DNA from: Parasulfuritortus sp036391875
GTDB taxonomy: Bacteria > Pseudomonadota > Gammaproteobacteria > Burkholderiales > Thiobacillaceae
Assembly: GCA_036391875.1 (NCBI GenBank)
Contig: DASVZA010000039.1
Location: 62,001-126,000, forward strand
DNA length: 64,000 nt
Reading direction: 5' to 3'
Shown: positions 28,319 to 39,508 of the stretch, piece after piece
How positions within the stretch are numbered: position 1 is the stretch's first letter
Layout of the letters: every line of letters begins with the position of its first letter
Notes under the pieces: generated by a model
Databases searched by the model: none
The model's input: only the letters and a program-made list of their open reading frames with translations
What the model was told of the DNA's origin: nothing
Translations under genes and position numbers: made by a program

Positions 28319-28678
28319 TCAGGCCCGGACGATGGCCGTCTTGACGCCCTGGTCGTCGAGGCAGACGAAGGTGACGGTGGTGGAGAAGACGGTCTCTTCC
28401 GTACCTTGTTCGATATCGTCGCAGAACACGTCGACGTGGTAGCGGACCGAACTGCTGCCGATCTCGCCCCGGCTGGCCACGAAGCGCAGGATGGCGCCCT
28501 GGCCGACGCCCTTCTTGAACTCGACCCGGTCCATGGCCACGGTGACGAACTTGCAGCCGGGAAAGTCCCGGCTGGCTGCGATCCAGGAGGTCTCGTCGGT
28601 CCATTTCAGCATGTTGCCGCCGAACAGGTAGCCGTAGTGGTTGAGGTGCTCCGGCAGGACGAGCTTGTAGCTTTCCAT
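28319..28678 (-). CDS. Acyl-CoA thioesterase, hotdog fold
   Basis: The 119-residue protein has the hotdog pattern HLNHYGYLFGGNMLKWTDET (the Asp/Glu helix), VTVAMDRVEFKKGVGQGAIL and VFSTTVTFVCLD. These match the YciA/BfiT-type acyl-CoA thioesterases. It would hydrolyse acyl-CoA esters; chain length is not predictable. It starts 11 bases after the secA stop on the same strand, and probably depends on secA transcription or read-through. Confidence 0.88.
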   Translation of the reverse strand: MESYKLVLPEHLNHYGYLFGGNMLKWTDETSWIAASRDFPGCKFVTVAMDRVEFKKGVGQGAILRFVASRGEIGSSSVRYHVDVFCDDIEQGTEETVFSTTVTFVCLDDQGVKTAIVRA

Positions 28679-28689
28679 CCTTTAGTGCG

Positions 28690-31431
<2,742 letters not shown>

Positions 31432-31510
31432 GAACTGAATTAACCGCTTATTTAATTAGAAAAATTACCGAATGGTACCATAGGCACCCAGTTCGGCTTT
31501 TTACAATTCC

Positions 31511-31954
31511 ATGGCCATCAAACAGCCACTGAAACGCGTTCGCACCCTGATCGGACAGGATCGGGGACTGGCCGTTCTGCTACCCGAGGCGGAACGGCTG
31601 CAGGAACTCAACCGTCGCCTCGGCCGCGCCCTGCCACCGGCGGTGGCGCGGGCCTGCCGGGTGGTGGCGGTGGCCAACGGCGAGGCGCGGGTGGCCTGCG
31701 ACAACGGCGCCGCCGCCTCCCGTCTGCGCAGCCAGGCCGCCAGCGTGGCCAAGGCCCTGACCAGCGCCGCCTGTCCGGTCGACCTGCTTCGGGTGCGGGT
31801 CCAGGCCGACTGGAGCCGCCCGGACCGGCCGCCGAAACGGGGCATGGACCGCGCCGCGCTGACGGCCTGGGGCGAACTCGACCGGGGCCTGCCCGAGGGC
31901 GGCCTCAAGGCCGCTGTCGAGCGCCTACTCAGTCACCATCGCCAGGACGGCTGA
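31511..31954 (+). CDS. DUF721 (DciA-like) protein
   Basis: This 147-residue basic protein has an N-terminal helix (PLKRVRTLIGQDRGLAVLLP) and the ordered DUF721 core (VVAVANGEARVACDNGAAAS ... VDLLRVRVQ). DUF721 includes DciA, a loader of the replicative helicase DnaB in bacteria that lack DnaC. Betaproteobacterial secA is often divergent from this gene. The DciA role here is inference from family. It is 18 bases upstream of aroK. Confidence 0.85.
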   Translation: MAIKQPLKRVRTLIGQDRGLAVLLPEAERLQELNRRLGRALPPAVARACRVVAVANGEARVACDNGAAASRLRSQAASVAKALTSAACPVDLLRVRVQADWSRPDRPPKRGMDRAALTAWGELDRGLPEGGLKAAVERLLSHHRQDG

Positions 31955-31972
31955 TCGCATACAATTCCGACC

Positions 31973-32557
31973 ATGATTCCCAGCGACAACATCTTCCTCG
32001 TCGGCCTGATGGGGGCCGGCAAGACCACCATCGGACGCCTGTTGGCCAAGCACCGCAATCTGGAGTTCGTCGACTCGGACCACGAGATCGAGGCCCGCTG
32101 CGGCGTCTCCATTCCCACCATCTTTGAGATCGAAGGCGAGGAAGGGTTCCGCAGGCGCGAGGTGTGCGTGATCGACGAACTGTCGCAGCGGCATGGCATC
32201 GTCCTGGGCACGGGCGGCGGGGCGATCCTCGACCCGCTCAACCGGGAGCGGCTGAAGGCGCGCGGCACGGTGATCTACCTGCGCTGCCATCCCCAGGAGC
32301 TGTACCAGCGCACCCGCCACGACCGCAACCGGCCTCTGCTGCAGACCGATGACCCGCTGGCCCGGCTCCAGGCCTTGTACGAAAAGCGCCACCCGCTCTA
32401 CATGCAGACCGCCGACATCGTGCTCGACACCGGCCGGCAGAGCGTGCACTGCCTGGTCCGCAAGCTGGAAGGCGTGCTTGACCTGCGCAGCCTGGAGGAA
32501 GAGATCGACTGCAGCGCCGTCCTCAGCGAGGATGAGGACGGGGACCCGGGGTCGTGA
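31973..32557 (+). CDS. aroK: Shikimate kinase
   Basis: AroK phosphorylates shikimate in aromatic amino acid synthesis. The 194-residue protein has the P-loop NIFLVGLMGAGKTTIGRLLA, the shikimate-binding DSDHEIEARCGVSI, FRRREV, and the GTGGGAIL motif, then RPLLQTDDPLARL in the lid. The usual partner aroB does not follow. Instead a VanZ-like gene on the other strand overlaps its last 35 bases. The extended acidic C-terminus (SEDEDGDPGS) lies in that overlap and is probably unstructured. Confidence 0.95.
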   Translation: MIPSDNIFLVGLMGAGKTTIGRLLAKHRNLEFVDSDHEIEARCGVSIPTIFEIEGEEGFRRREVCVIDELSQRHGIVLGTGGGAILDPLNRERLKARGTVIYLRCHPQELYQRTRHDRNRPLLQTDDPLARLQALYEKRHPLYMQTADIVLDTGRQSVHCLVRKLEGVLDLRSLEEEIDCSAVLSEDEDGDPGS

Positions 32558-33554
32558 GCAGGTAGGCCAGGGCCAGCCAGGGCCACAGGGCCGCCACGTG
32601 CCGGGCCAGGCCGACCAGATTGAGCAGGCTGCCGGAGGGCCACAGCGGAGAATGCACGACCAGCATGCGGCCGAGCACGGTGATGCCGAGCAGGGCGATC
32701 GCCGCCATCCGCCGATGCCTGGATACGACCGGCAGCAGGAGCAGCCACAGCGCCAGGATGAAGGCGGCCAGCGTCTCCGGCGACAGGATGTTGCCCATCA
32801 CCTTGGGCTTCATCAGGATGGCCCAGGCCAGGAGCTTGAGGCCGGAGGCGGTGACCAGCAGGAGGAAGACCGCGCCGACATAGCGGCCCGGCTTCAGCAG
32901 GCAGGCGGTGAAGGTGCCCAGGGCGGTCAGTTCCAGGAACATGGAGAAGAACCAGGGCGTGTTGAACAACTGGATGCCGCTCAGCTTGTGGTTGGTGGCG
33001 CCCAGGTTGAGGTACAGCCAGCCGACCCCGGGCTGCGGGATGAGGGCGAACTGGCTGAGCAGCCAGAGCACCAGCAGCCAGAGGCCGAGGGTGGCGCCAT
33101 GCTCCCGGAACCAGGTGTGGCGCCAGCGGTACATGGCCTGGCCGGCCCGCAGCCAGCGGGTGTGGTGCAGGGCGAGCAGAGCGCCGGTCAGGGCGCCCAG
33201 GCCGTTGAGCAGGATGTCCAGATTGGACGCGATCCGGGTGGGAATCAGCACCTGCAGGCTCTCCATGGCCAGACTGAGCAGTGCCCCGGTCAGCCAGACC
33301 AGCAGGATGGGCAGCCGGCGTCGGCTGGGGCGGTACAGGTAGCGCGCCAGCAGGTAGCCGAACGGCAGATAGGCCAGCAGGTTGGTGCTGACGTCGTTGC
33401 GGGTGATATAACGAGGCATGGACGCGGACAGGAAGTCGTCCGACCAGCTCGCGAGCGGCCGCCAGCCGACGAACGGATAGAGACTGCCGACGACGATCAC
33501 GACGACGTAGGCGAGCAGGGCATAACGGAGGGTGGCCGATCTGTCAGCGGTCAT
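32523..33554 (-). CDS. VanZ-like family integral membrane protein
   Basis: The 343-residue protein has about nine hydrophobic helices. The N-terminal half matches VanZ-like proteins: LAYVVVIVVGSLYPFVGWRP, NLLAYLPFGYLLA, the acidic AMESLQVLIPTRIASNLDILLNGLGALTGALL. The C-terminal half adds further helices. VanZ was named for teicoplanin resistance, but most homologues have no known role. The 3' end overlaps aroK tail-to-tail by 35 bases. It is divergent from the DHH gene. Confidence 0.85.
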   Translation of the reverse strand: MTADRSATLRYALLAYVVVIVVGSLYPFVGWRPLASWSDDFLSASMPRYITRNDVSTNLLAYLPFGYLLARYLYRPSRRRLPILLVWLTGALLSLAMESLQVLIPTRIASNLDILLNGLGALTGALLALHHTRWLRAGQAMYRWRHTWFREHGATLGLWLLVLWLLSQFALIPQPGVGWLYLNLGATNHKLSGIQLFNTPWFFSMFLELTALGTFTACLLKPGRYVGAVFLLLVTASGLKLLAWAILMKPKVMGNILSPETLAAFILALWLLLLPVVSRHRRMAAIALLGITVLGRMLVVHSPLWPSGSLLNLVGLARHVAALWPWLALAYLLTTPGPRPHPR

Positions 33555-33620
33555 GGAACGGGTAGCAAAACGCCATCGGGCACATGGCAGCGAGCCTGCC
33601 TATTTTGAGGAAAAAGCACA

Positions 33621-34577
33621 ATGATTTTCGATGTCTTCAACGGCGATGCCGACGGCATCTGCGCCTTGCACCAACTCCGGCTGGCCGAGCCGGCCGAAAG
33701 CGAACTGGTCACCGGGGTCAAACGCGACATCGGCCTCCTGAAGCGGGTGCCGGCCGGGGCCGGCGACAGCGTCAACGCCCTCGACATCACCGTCGAAAAG
33801 AATCTGGCCGCGCTGCAGGCCATGCTCGACAAGGGCGTCCGGGTCCGCTGGTTCGACCACCACAACCCGGGCGAGCTGCCGGTACATCCCGGCTTCGAGC
33901 CGCACATCGATACCGCGGCCGACGTCTGCACCAGCCTGCTGGTCGACCGCCAGATCGGCGGCGGCCACCGGGCCTGGGCGGTGGCCGCCGCCTTCGGCGA
34001 CAACCTGCACGAATCGGCCCGCCGCGCCGCGGAGCCGCTGGGCCTCGACGCGGCACGGCTCGCGGCCCTGCAGGAACTGGGTGAATGCCTCAACTACAAC
34101 GCCTACGGCGACAGCGTCGACGACCTCTATTTCCACCCGGCCGACCTGTACCGGCGCCTGCATCCCTATGCCGACCCGTTCGCCTTCATCGCCGAGGCGC
34201 CCGAGTTCGCCCGTCTGCGCGAGGGCTACGCCGAGGACATGCAGGCGGCGCAGCAGACCCGTGCCTATGTCGAACGGCCGTCCGGCGCCGTCTTCGTGCT
34301 GCCCGACGCGGCCTGGGCGCGGCGGGTCTCCGGCGTCTACGCCAACGCCCTGGCCACGGCCCACCCGGATCGCGCCCATGCCCTGGTGACTCGTTCGCCC
34401 AAGGGCTATTACGTGGTCAGCGTGCGGGCGCCGGTCAACAACCGGGTCGGTGCCGACACCCTCTGCATGCGCTTCGACGGCGGCGGTGGGCGCAAGGCGG
34501 CGGGCGGCATCAACAACCTGCCCGAGTCGCAACTGGACGATTTCGTGCGGGCCTTCTACGAGGTCTATCCCGGCTGA
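33621..34577 (+). CDS. DHH-family phosphoesterase
   Basis: The 318-residue protein starts MIFDVFNGDADGICALHQLR, whose DGDADG-like loop is DHH motif I. It carries WFDHHNPGE (the DHH motif) and a DHHA1-type C-terminal end with RFDGGGGRKAAGGINNLP, which corresponds to the GGGH substrate-binding loop with His replaced by Arg/Lys. DHH proteins hydrolyse phosphodiesters such as nanoRNA, c-di-AMP or polyphosphate. The exact substrate cannot be assigned. The start has GAGG ten bases before the ATG. Confidence 0.85.
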   Translation: MIFDVFNGDADGICALHQLRLAEPAESELVTGVKRDIGLLKRVPAGAGDSVNALDITVEKNLAALQAMLDKGVRVRWFDHHNPGELPVHPGFEPHIDTAADVCTSLLVDRQIGGGHRAWAVAAAFGDNLHESARRAAEPLGLDAARLAALQELGECLNYNAYGDSVDDLYFHPADLYRRLHPYADPFAFIAEAPEFARLREGYAEDMQAAQQTRAYVERPSGAVFVLPDAAWARRVSGVYANALATAHPDRAHALVTRSPKGYYVVSVRAPVNNRVGADTLCMRFDGGGGRKAAGGINNLPESQLDDFVRAFYEVYPG

Positions 34578-34742
34578 TCGCCGCCCCGCAATCCCACCCC
34601 TCGAATGTGGGCATCGACCTGGCAGGACTCCGGAAGCCAGTCGGTACCTGACCCGATGGCCGGCCATCAGCAATTGTTGTCGGCGGATACGGATTATTGA
34701 TGAGTGCCGGCGGCCATCCTCCTCTACCATCTCCGCCCGGGT

Positions 34743-34763
34743 GCGCCGCCCCACGGGTGGCGC
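34743..34763 (+). other. GC-rich hairpin upstream of the FadL-like gene
   Basis: GCGCCGCCC (34743-34751) and GGGTGGCGC (34755-34763) can form a 9-bp stem (one G-U pair in RNA) with a 3-base loop, about 30 bases before the GTG start. No T run follows. It may be mRNA leader structure or chance in a GC-rich gap. Confidence 0.3.
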
Positions 34764-34793
34764 GGGGTCTTCATTCAATACAGAAACAACATC

Positions 34794-36035
34794 GTGACAA
34801 ATTCCCGCATACGCTTGGCCGCGCTGTCCGCCGCGGTCCTCTCCTGCCTGGCGCCCGCCGCCCAGGCCACCAACGGCATGAACCTGGAAGGCTACGGCCC
34901 GATCGCGCTCGGCATGGGCGGCGCCTCGTTCGCCTACGACAACGGCCTCGCCGCCATGATGAACAACCCGGCCACCCTGGGCCTCATGCCGCAGGGCAAC
35001 CAGCTCGGCATCGCCCTGCACTACCTTGGGCCCAGCGTCAGCGCCCATTACGGCACGGCCACCGCCGACTCCGGCGGCAAGGCCTACTACATGCCGGCCG
35101 TCGGCTGGGTGCGGAAGAACGGTGCCTGGAGCTACGGCGTCGGCATGTACGCTCAGGGCGGCATGGGTACCGAATATGCCGGCGACTCCTTCCTGGCCAT
35201 GGGCACCGGCCAGCCGGTCCGCTCCGAACTGGGTGTCGGTCGGGTGCTGTTCCCCTTGGCCTATGAACTGAGCCCGAAGCTGGTGCTCGGCGGCACGGTC
35301 GATCTGGTCTGGGCCACCCTCGACATGAAGGGAGCATTCCCGGACGGCTCGCGCATCGACTTTTCCGACAACAACAGCTTCACCGGCGCGGCCAAGGGTT
35401 ACGGCTATGCCGGCAAGCTGGGCCTGGTCTACAAGGCGACGCCGACCTTCAACGTCGGCTTGACCTACCACAGCCGGACCATGCTGGGCGACATGCAGAC
35501 CGACGACTTCGCCGCGAGCTATACCCCCGCGGGCGGCACGCCGATGCTCGGCAAGGTGACCATCCACGACTTCCAGTGGCCGACCACCTATGGCATCGGC
35601 GTATCCTGGCAGGCGACGTCCGACCTGATGCTGGCCACCGACCTGAAGCGGATCGGCTGGAAGGAAAGCATGCAGAACTACAACCTCGCCTTCACCCCGG
35701 CCGGCGGCAGCGAGATCGCCATGACCATGCCCCAGAACTGGGACAACCAGAACGTCTTCTCGATCGGCGCCCAATACCGGATCAACGAGCGCCTGAACGT
35801 GCGTGCCGGCTACAACTACGGCAAGAACCCGGTGCCGGCCTCGACCCTGAACCCGCTGTTCCCGGCTACCGTGGAGAAGCACTACACCGCGGGCTTCGAC
35901 TACCGCATCGGTCGCGCCGACGGCGTCGCCTTGGCGATCAGCTACGCGCCGGAAGTGGATGTCACCAACACCTCCGGCATCACGATGAGCCATTCCCAGC
36001 TCTCGGCGATGGTCAGCTACGGCCACGGTTTCTGA
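34794..36035 (+). CDS. OmpP1/FadL-family outer membrane channel protein
   Basis: I place the start at the GTG at 34794, which gives a clean signal peptide (VTNSRIRLAALSAAVLSC to AQA) and a mature N-terminus TNGMNLEGYGPIALGMGGAS. That N-terminal plug motif and the many alternating beta strands to the C-terminus (SQLSAMVSYGHGF, ending in Phe) fit a FadL/TodX-type 14-stranded barrel. These transport long-chain fatty acids or other hydrophobic compounds. Upstream in-frame codons at 34704 lack a signal peptide at the right place. The mature protein is about 390 residues. Confidence 0.9.
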   Translation: MTNSRIRLAALSAAVLSCLAPAAQATNGMNLEGYGPIALGMGGASFAYDNGLAAMMNNPATLGLMPQGNQLGIALHYLGPSVSAHYGTATADSGGKAYYMPAVGWVRKNGAWSYGVGMYAQGGMGTEYAGDSFLAMGTGQPVRSELGVGRVLFPLAYELSPKLVLGGTVDLVWATLDMKGAFPDGSRIDFSDNNSFTGAAKGYGYAGKLGLVYKATPTFNVGLTYHSRTMLGDMQTDDFAASYTPAGGTPMLGKVTIHDFQWPTTYGIGVSWQATSDLMLATDLKRIGWKESMQNYNLAFTPAGGSEIAMTMPQNWDNQNVFSIGAQYRINERLNVRAGYNYGKNPVPASTLNPLFPATVEKHYTAGFDYRIGRADGVALAISYAPEVDVTNTSGITMSHSQLSAMVSYGHGF

Positions 36036-36122
36036 CGATGCGCGGCGGCGGCCGCCGCCGCGCCGGATTTCCACGGAAAGAACCAGGGTGATCTGTCCGC
36101 CTGCGCGGAGTGGGCGGCGAGC

Positions 36123-37631
36123 CTAGAGCCCGAGCAGGATCAGCACGCCGAGCAGCACGGCGATGGCCGCCAGCCAGCGGTTGCGCTTGCGCTGTTCGAC
36201 CAGCAGCCGGTCGAGGCCGGTTTCCAGTTTGGCCAGCCGGTCGTCCTTCAGCGCCTGGTGCGCCAGGCGCGGCAGCTGCGGGATCAGGTTGCCCCAGTAG
36301 GGCGCCTCTTCCTTGAGGGTGCGGACCCAGCCGCGCCAGCCGAGCTGCTCGCTCATCCAGCGTTCCAGGAAGGGCTTGGCGGTGGACCAGAGGTCGAGGT
36401 CCGGGTCGAGCTGGCGGCCCAGGCCTTCGATGTTGAGCAAGGTCTTCTGCAGCATCACCAGCTGCGGCTGGATCTCCATGCCGAACCGGCGCGAGGTCTG
36501 GAACAGGCGGAGCAGCACCTTGCCGAAGGCGATCTCCTTTAACGGCCGGTCGAACACCGGCTCGCACACGGCGCGGATGGCGGCCTCGAACTCGTCGACC
36601 CGGGTGGTGCGCGGCACCCAGCCCGAGTCCAGGTGTGCCTGGGCCACCCGCTTGTAGTCGCGCCGGAAGAAGGCCAGGAAGTTCTGCGCCAGGTAGTTCT
36701 TGTCGACATCGTTGAGCGTGCCCATGATGCCGAAGTCGAGCGCGATGTACTGGCCGGCGTCGGTGACCAGGATGTTGCCCGGGTGCATGTCGGCGTGGAA
36801 GTAGCCGTCGCGGAACACCTGGGTGAAGAAGATCTCGACTCCGGCCCGGGCCAGCTTGGGGATGTCGACGCCGCGCCGGCGCAGCTCGTCGACCCGGGAC
36901 ACCGGCGTGCCGTCCATCCAGGTCATGACCATCACTTCCGAGGTGCAGTAGTCCCAGTGGATCTCGGGTACCGCCAGCAGTTTCGAGCCCTCGAAGTTGC
37001 GCCTCAGCTGCGAGCAGTTGGCCGCCTCCCGGATCAGGTCCAGTTCGTCTTCCAGGTGCTTGGCGAACTCGGCCACCACCTCTTTGGGCTTGAGCCGCTT
37101 GCCGTCCGACCAGAGCGTTTCCAGCAGGCCGGCCAGGGTGTTGAGCAGGGCCATGTCGCTGTCGATCACCTTGCGGATGTCGGGCCGCAGCACCTTGACC
37201 GCGACCGGCTCGCCGCTCTGCAGGCGGGCCTTGTGGACCTGGGCGATGGAGGCCGAGGCGACCGGCACCGGGTCGAATGCGGCGAACGCGGTGTGGGCGT
37301 CCTTGCCGTAGGCGCGGCGGACCACTTCCAGCGCCTGCTCGGACGGGAAGGGCTGGACCCGGTCCTGCAACAGGGCCAGCTCGTCGGCGATGTCGGTTGG
37401 CAGCAGGTCGCGCCGGGTGGATAGCACTTGGCCGAACTTGACGAAGATCGGGCCCAGCGCCTCCAGTGCCTTGCGCAGGCGCACGGCACGCGGCTCGCGC
37501 AGCGGCCGCCAGAAGAACAGGACGTTGACCAGCCAGCGGACCAGCCTGATCCGTTCGTGGCCGAGAAAGAATTCGTCCAGGCCGTAGCGGGCCGAGACGT
37601 ACAGGATACGGACGAGGCGGAAGATCCTCAC
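36123..37631 (-). CDS. ubiB: Ubiquinone biosynthesis regulatory kinase-like protein UbiB
   Basis: UbiB is an atypical ABC1/ADCK ATPase needed for ubiquinone synthesis. The 502-residue protein has the KxGQ-like motif GPIFVKFGQVLSTRRDLLP, the Ala-rich loop ASASIAQVHKA, the VKVLRPDI lysine strand, and the HADMHPGN catalytic loop followed by YIALDFGIMG. The C-terminus has a membrane helix (WLAAIAVLLGVLILLGL). Its start overlaps the UbiJ-like stop by four bases. ubiE is not in the window. Confidence 0.96.
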   Translation of the reverse strand: MRIFRLVRILYVSARYGLDEFFLGHERIRLVRWLVNVLFFWRPLREPRAVRLRKALEALGPIFVKFGQVLSTRRDLLPTDIADELALLQDRVQPFPSEQALEVVRRAYGKDAHTAFAAFDPVPVASASIAQVHKARLQSGEPVAVKVLRPDIRKVIDSDMALLNTLAGLLETLWSDGKRLKPKEVVAEFAKHLEDELDLIREAANCSQLRRNFEGSKLLAVPEIHWDYCTSEVMVMTWMDGTPVSRVDELRRRGVDIPKLARAGVEIFFTQVFRDGYFHADMHPGNILVTDAGQYIALDFGIMGTLNDVDKNYLAQNFLAFFRRDYKRVAQAHLDSGWVPRTTRVDEFEAAIRAVCEPVFDRPLKEIAFGKVLLRLFQTSRRFGMEIQPQLVMLQKTLLNIEGLGRQLDPDLDLWSTAKPFLERWMSEQLGWRGWVRTLKEEAPYWGNLIPQLPRLAHQALKDDRLAKLETGLDRLLVEQRKRNRWLAAIAVLLGVLILLGL

Positions 37632-38212
37632 TTGCGCGTCTGCTCCAGCAGGGCGAGCCGCGCCTCCAGGCGGGCGGCAGCGTCGCGCAGTTCGTCGACG
37701 TCGGCGACGAACTGGCGGACCGCTTCCTTGTCGGCCAGCAGGCCGGCTTCAAAGGTGGTGTATTCGGCCAGGCTGCGGCCGATGGCCTCGTGCGCCTGAC
37801 GGCGCCAGCCGCCGAAGCCCTCAATCGCCTGGGCAGCGCGGGCGGCGGCCATGTCGCCGAGCATGGGGCGCAGGGCCAGTGCCCAGTCGAACTCGCTCAG
37901 GGCCGCCGAGATGTCGGCCGCCAGCGTGCCGTCGCCTTCCACCGCGGCCCGGTTCAGGGCGTCCTTCTGGCCAGCGATCAGCGCCAGCAGGACCTCGCTC
38001 GGGATGAAGATCTCGGTGGCGAAGGGCAGGGCCGGGTCGGCCACGGCCAGGTTGCCGTCCTCGGTGATGCGGAAGGCCATGACGACCAGCGGCAGGCGGA
38101 TGCGGACGTGCTTGCCGGCGTGGCCGATCAGCCGGGCGCGCAGGCTCGGCTGGGTGGCCAGCAGGCGTGCCAGGGCGGCGAACAGGGGTGTTTGCAGGGC
38201 GGCGTCGAACAT
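37628..38212 (-). CDS. ubiJ: Ubiquinone biosynthesis accessory protein UbiJ (SCP2 domain)
   Basis: UbiJ is a lipid-binding scaffold for the aerobic ubiquinone enzyme complex. From MFDAALQTPLFAALARLLAT the product is 194 residues. The SCP2-like lipid-binding fold runs over about residues 25-110 (HAGKHVRIRLPLVVMAFRI ... FIPSEVLLALIAGQ). A C-terminal coiled helix follows (VADVDELRDAAARLEARLALLE), also typical of UbiJ. An in-frame ATG at 38230 adds six residues and is possible. Neither start has a clear Shine-Dalgarno sequence. Coupling to ubiB by the ATGA overlap supports the assignment. Confidence 0.9.
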   Translation of the reverse strand: MFDAALQTPLFAALARLLATQPSLRARLIGHAGKHVRIRLPLVVMAFRITEDGNLAVADPALPFATEIFIPSEVLLALIAGQKDALNRAAVEGDGTLAADISAALSEFDWALALRPMLGDMAAARAAQAIEGFGGWRRQAHEAIGRSLAEYTTFEAGLLADKEAVRQFVADVDELRDAAARLEARLALLEQTRK

Positions 38213-38279
38213 GGCGGCATTGTATTGCATTGCCGGCGGCCGCGCCCGCCGGCGCGCTTCGGCTGTCCGCCGCGTCCGG

Positions 38280-39365
38280 TCAGAACAGTTCCGGCTCGCT
38301 GTATTCGACTTCCTTGAACACACCGGCGTCGACCAGTTCCTGGTAGTCGTAGATGCGGTTGCGGCCGTCCTGCTTGGCCCGGTACAGGCTGCGGTCGGCA
38401 CGGCTCAGCACCTCGATCGGCAGCAGAGTGGCGCTGACCTGGGTGTAGCCGATGCTGATGGTCAGCTTCTCGACCCGCGGGAAGACGTGCGCCTCGACCG
38501 CCAGCCGCACCCGTTCGAAGATGTTGCGGGCGATCGACTCGTTCTCGGCCGAGACGATGGCGACGAACTCCTCGCCGCCGTAGCGGTAGAGCAGGTCGGT
38601 GGCGCGGAAGGTGGCGCTCATCAGGCGGGCGGTGAGCAGCAGGATCTCGTCGCCGACCATGTGGCCGAAGGTGTCGTTGATGTTCTTGAAGCGGTCGACG
38701 TCGATCACCGCCAGCCAGTACTGGCCGGCCGGCAGGCCGCGCCGGCCGGAGCCTTTCTCGTACTGGATGTCGGCCCGGCTGATCGCGGTCCAGATCCGGT
38801 CGAAGCTGTTTTCCAGCGCCTGGCGGTTGAGCAGTCCGGTCAGCTGGTCGCGCATGCTGTCGTCGAGCAGGGCGTAGTAGTTGGAGAACACCTCCAGCAC
38901 GCCGCGGATGATGTTGTCCTCGGTCGGCGACACCTCGCGGTCGCGCTTGAAGATGAAATAGCCGCAGACCTCGTTGTCGCCGATCAGCGGGTAGGCGATC
39001 ATCATCTCGTGGTCGATCCGGCGGGTGCAGGGCCGGTGCAGCAGGCGGACGTTGTCGGTCAGGCTGACGACTTCGGCCGGGATCTCGCTCGGGTTGGTGA
39101 CTTCCTCGATGCGTTCGACCACGCGCGCCTCGCCGTCGCCGCCGATCACCTTGGAGCGGTGGGAATAGATCACCCGCGCCACGGCCTGGCTGTCGTCGAC
39201 CCGGTAGAGTTCGGTGTCCAGCACGCCCAGCAACGGCCCCAGTGTGCGCAGCAGGCTTTGCTCCAGCACCTCCGTGTCGCGGATCGAGGTCAGTTTGCCC
39301 AGGTTGCCGAGCAACCCCGGCAGGCGGCCGCTGGAACTATCGTTTTCCATGCGTGTTTGCTCCAT
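38280..39365 (-). CDS. Diguanylate cyclase with N-terminal GAF-like sensor
   Basis: The 361-residue cytoplasmic protein has a GAF-like sensor region (about residues 30-165) without membrane helices and a GGDEF domain (about 170-335). The active-site loop is RYGGEEFVAIV, an intact GGEEF signature, preceded by DVDRFKNINDTFGHMVGDE with the metal and substrate residues. It should make c-di-GMP. I see no RxxD inhibitory site in the five residues before the signature (FRATDLLYRYGGEEF places RATD farther upstream). It is divergent from mtnA. Confidence 0.92.
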   Translation of the reverse strand: MEQTRMENDSSSGRLPGLLGNLGKLTSIRDTEVLEQSLLRTLGPLLGVLDTELYRVDDSQAVARVIYSHRSKVIGGDGEARVVERIEEVTNPSEIPAEVVSLTDNVRLLHRPCTRRIDHEMMIAYPLIGDNEVCGYFIFKRDREVSPTEDNIIRGVLEVFSNYYALLDDSMRDQLTGLLNRQALENSFDRIWTAISRADIQYEKGSGRRGLPAGQYWLAVIDVDRFKNINDTFGHMVGDEILLLTARLMSATFRATDLLYRYGGEEFVAIVSAENESIARNIFERVRLAVEAHVFPRVEKLTISIGYTQVSATLLPIEVLSRADRSLYRAKQDGRNRIYDYQELVDAGVFKEVEYSEPELF

Positions 39366-39508
39366 GAAACTAAATCGGGTCAGGCACTTGTGCGGTCAAA
39401 ACGACCATCGCCCGCAAAAACCGCAAATCTAACAGATCGGGCCTTTTCCGGTAAGGAAAGAGCCTGGCGGCGGACATTCGGAGTCTGAAATGCTGGATAA
39501 TCCGGACC

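Noticed and set aside
34578..34793. Leader of the FadL-like gene checked for a riboswitch or an extra gene
   Set aside because: Only one GC-rich hairpin is visible and no open frame with plausible coding character.
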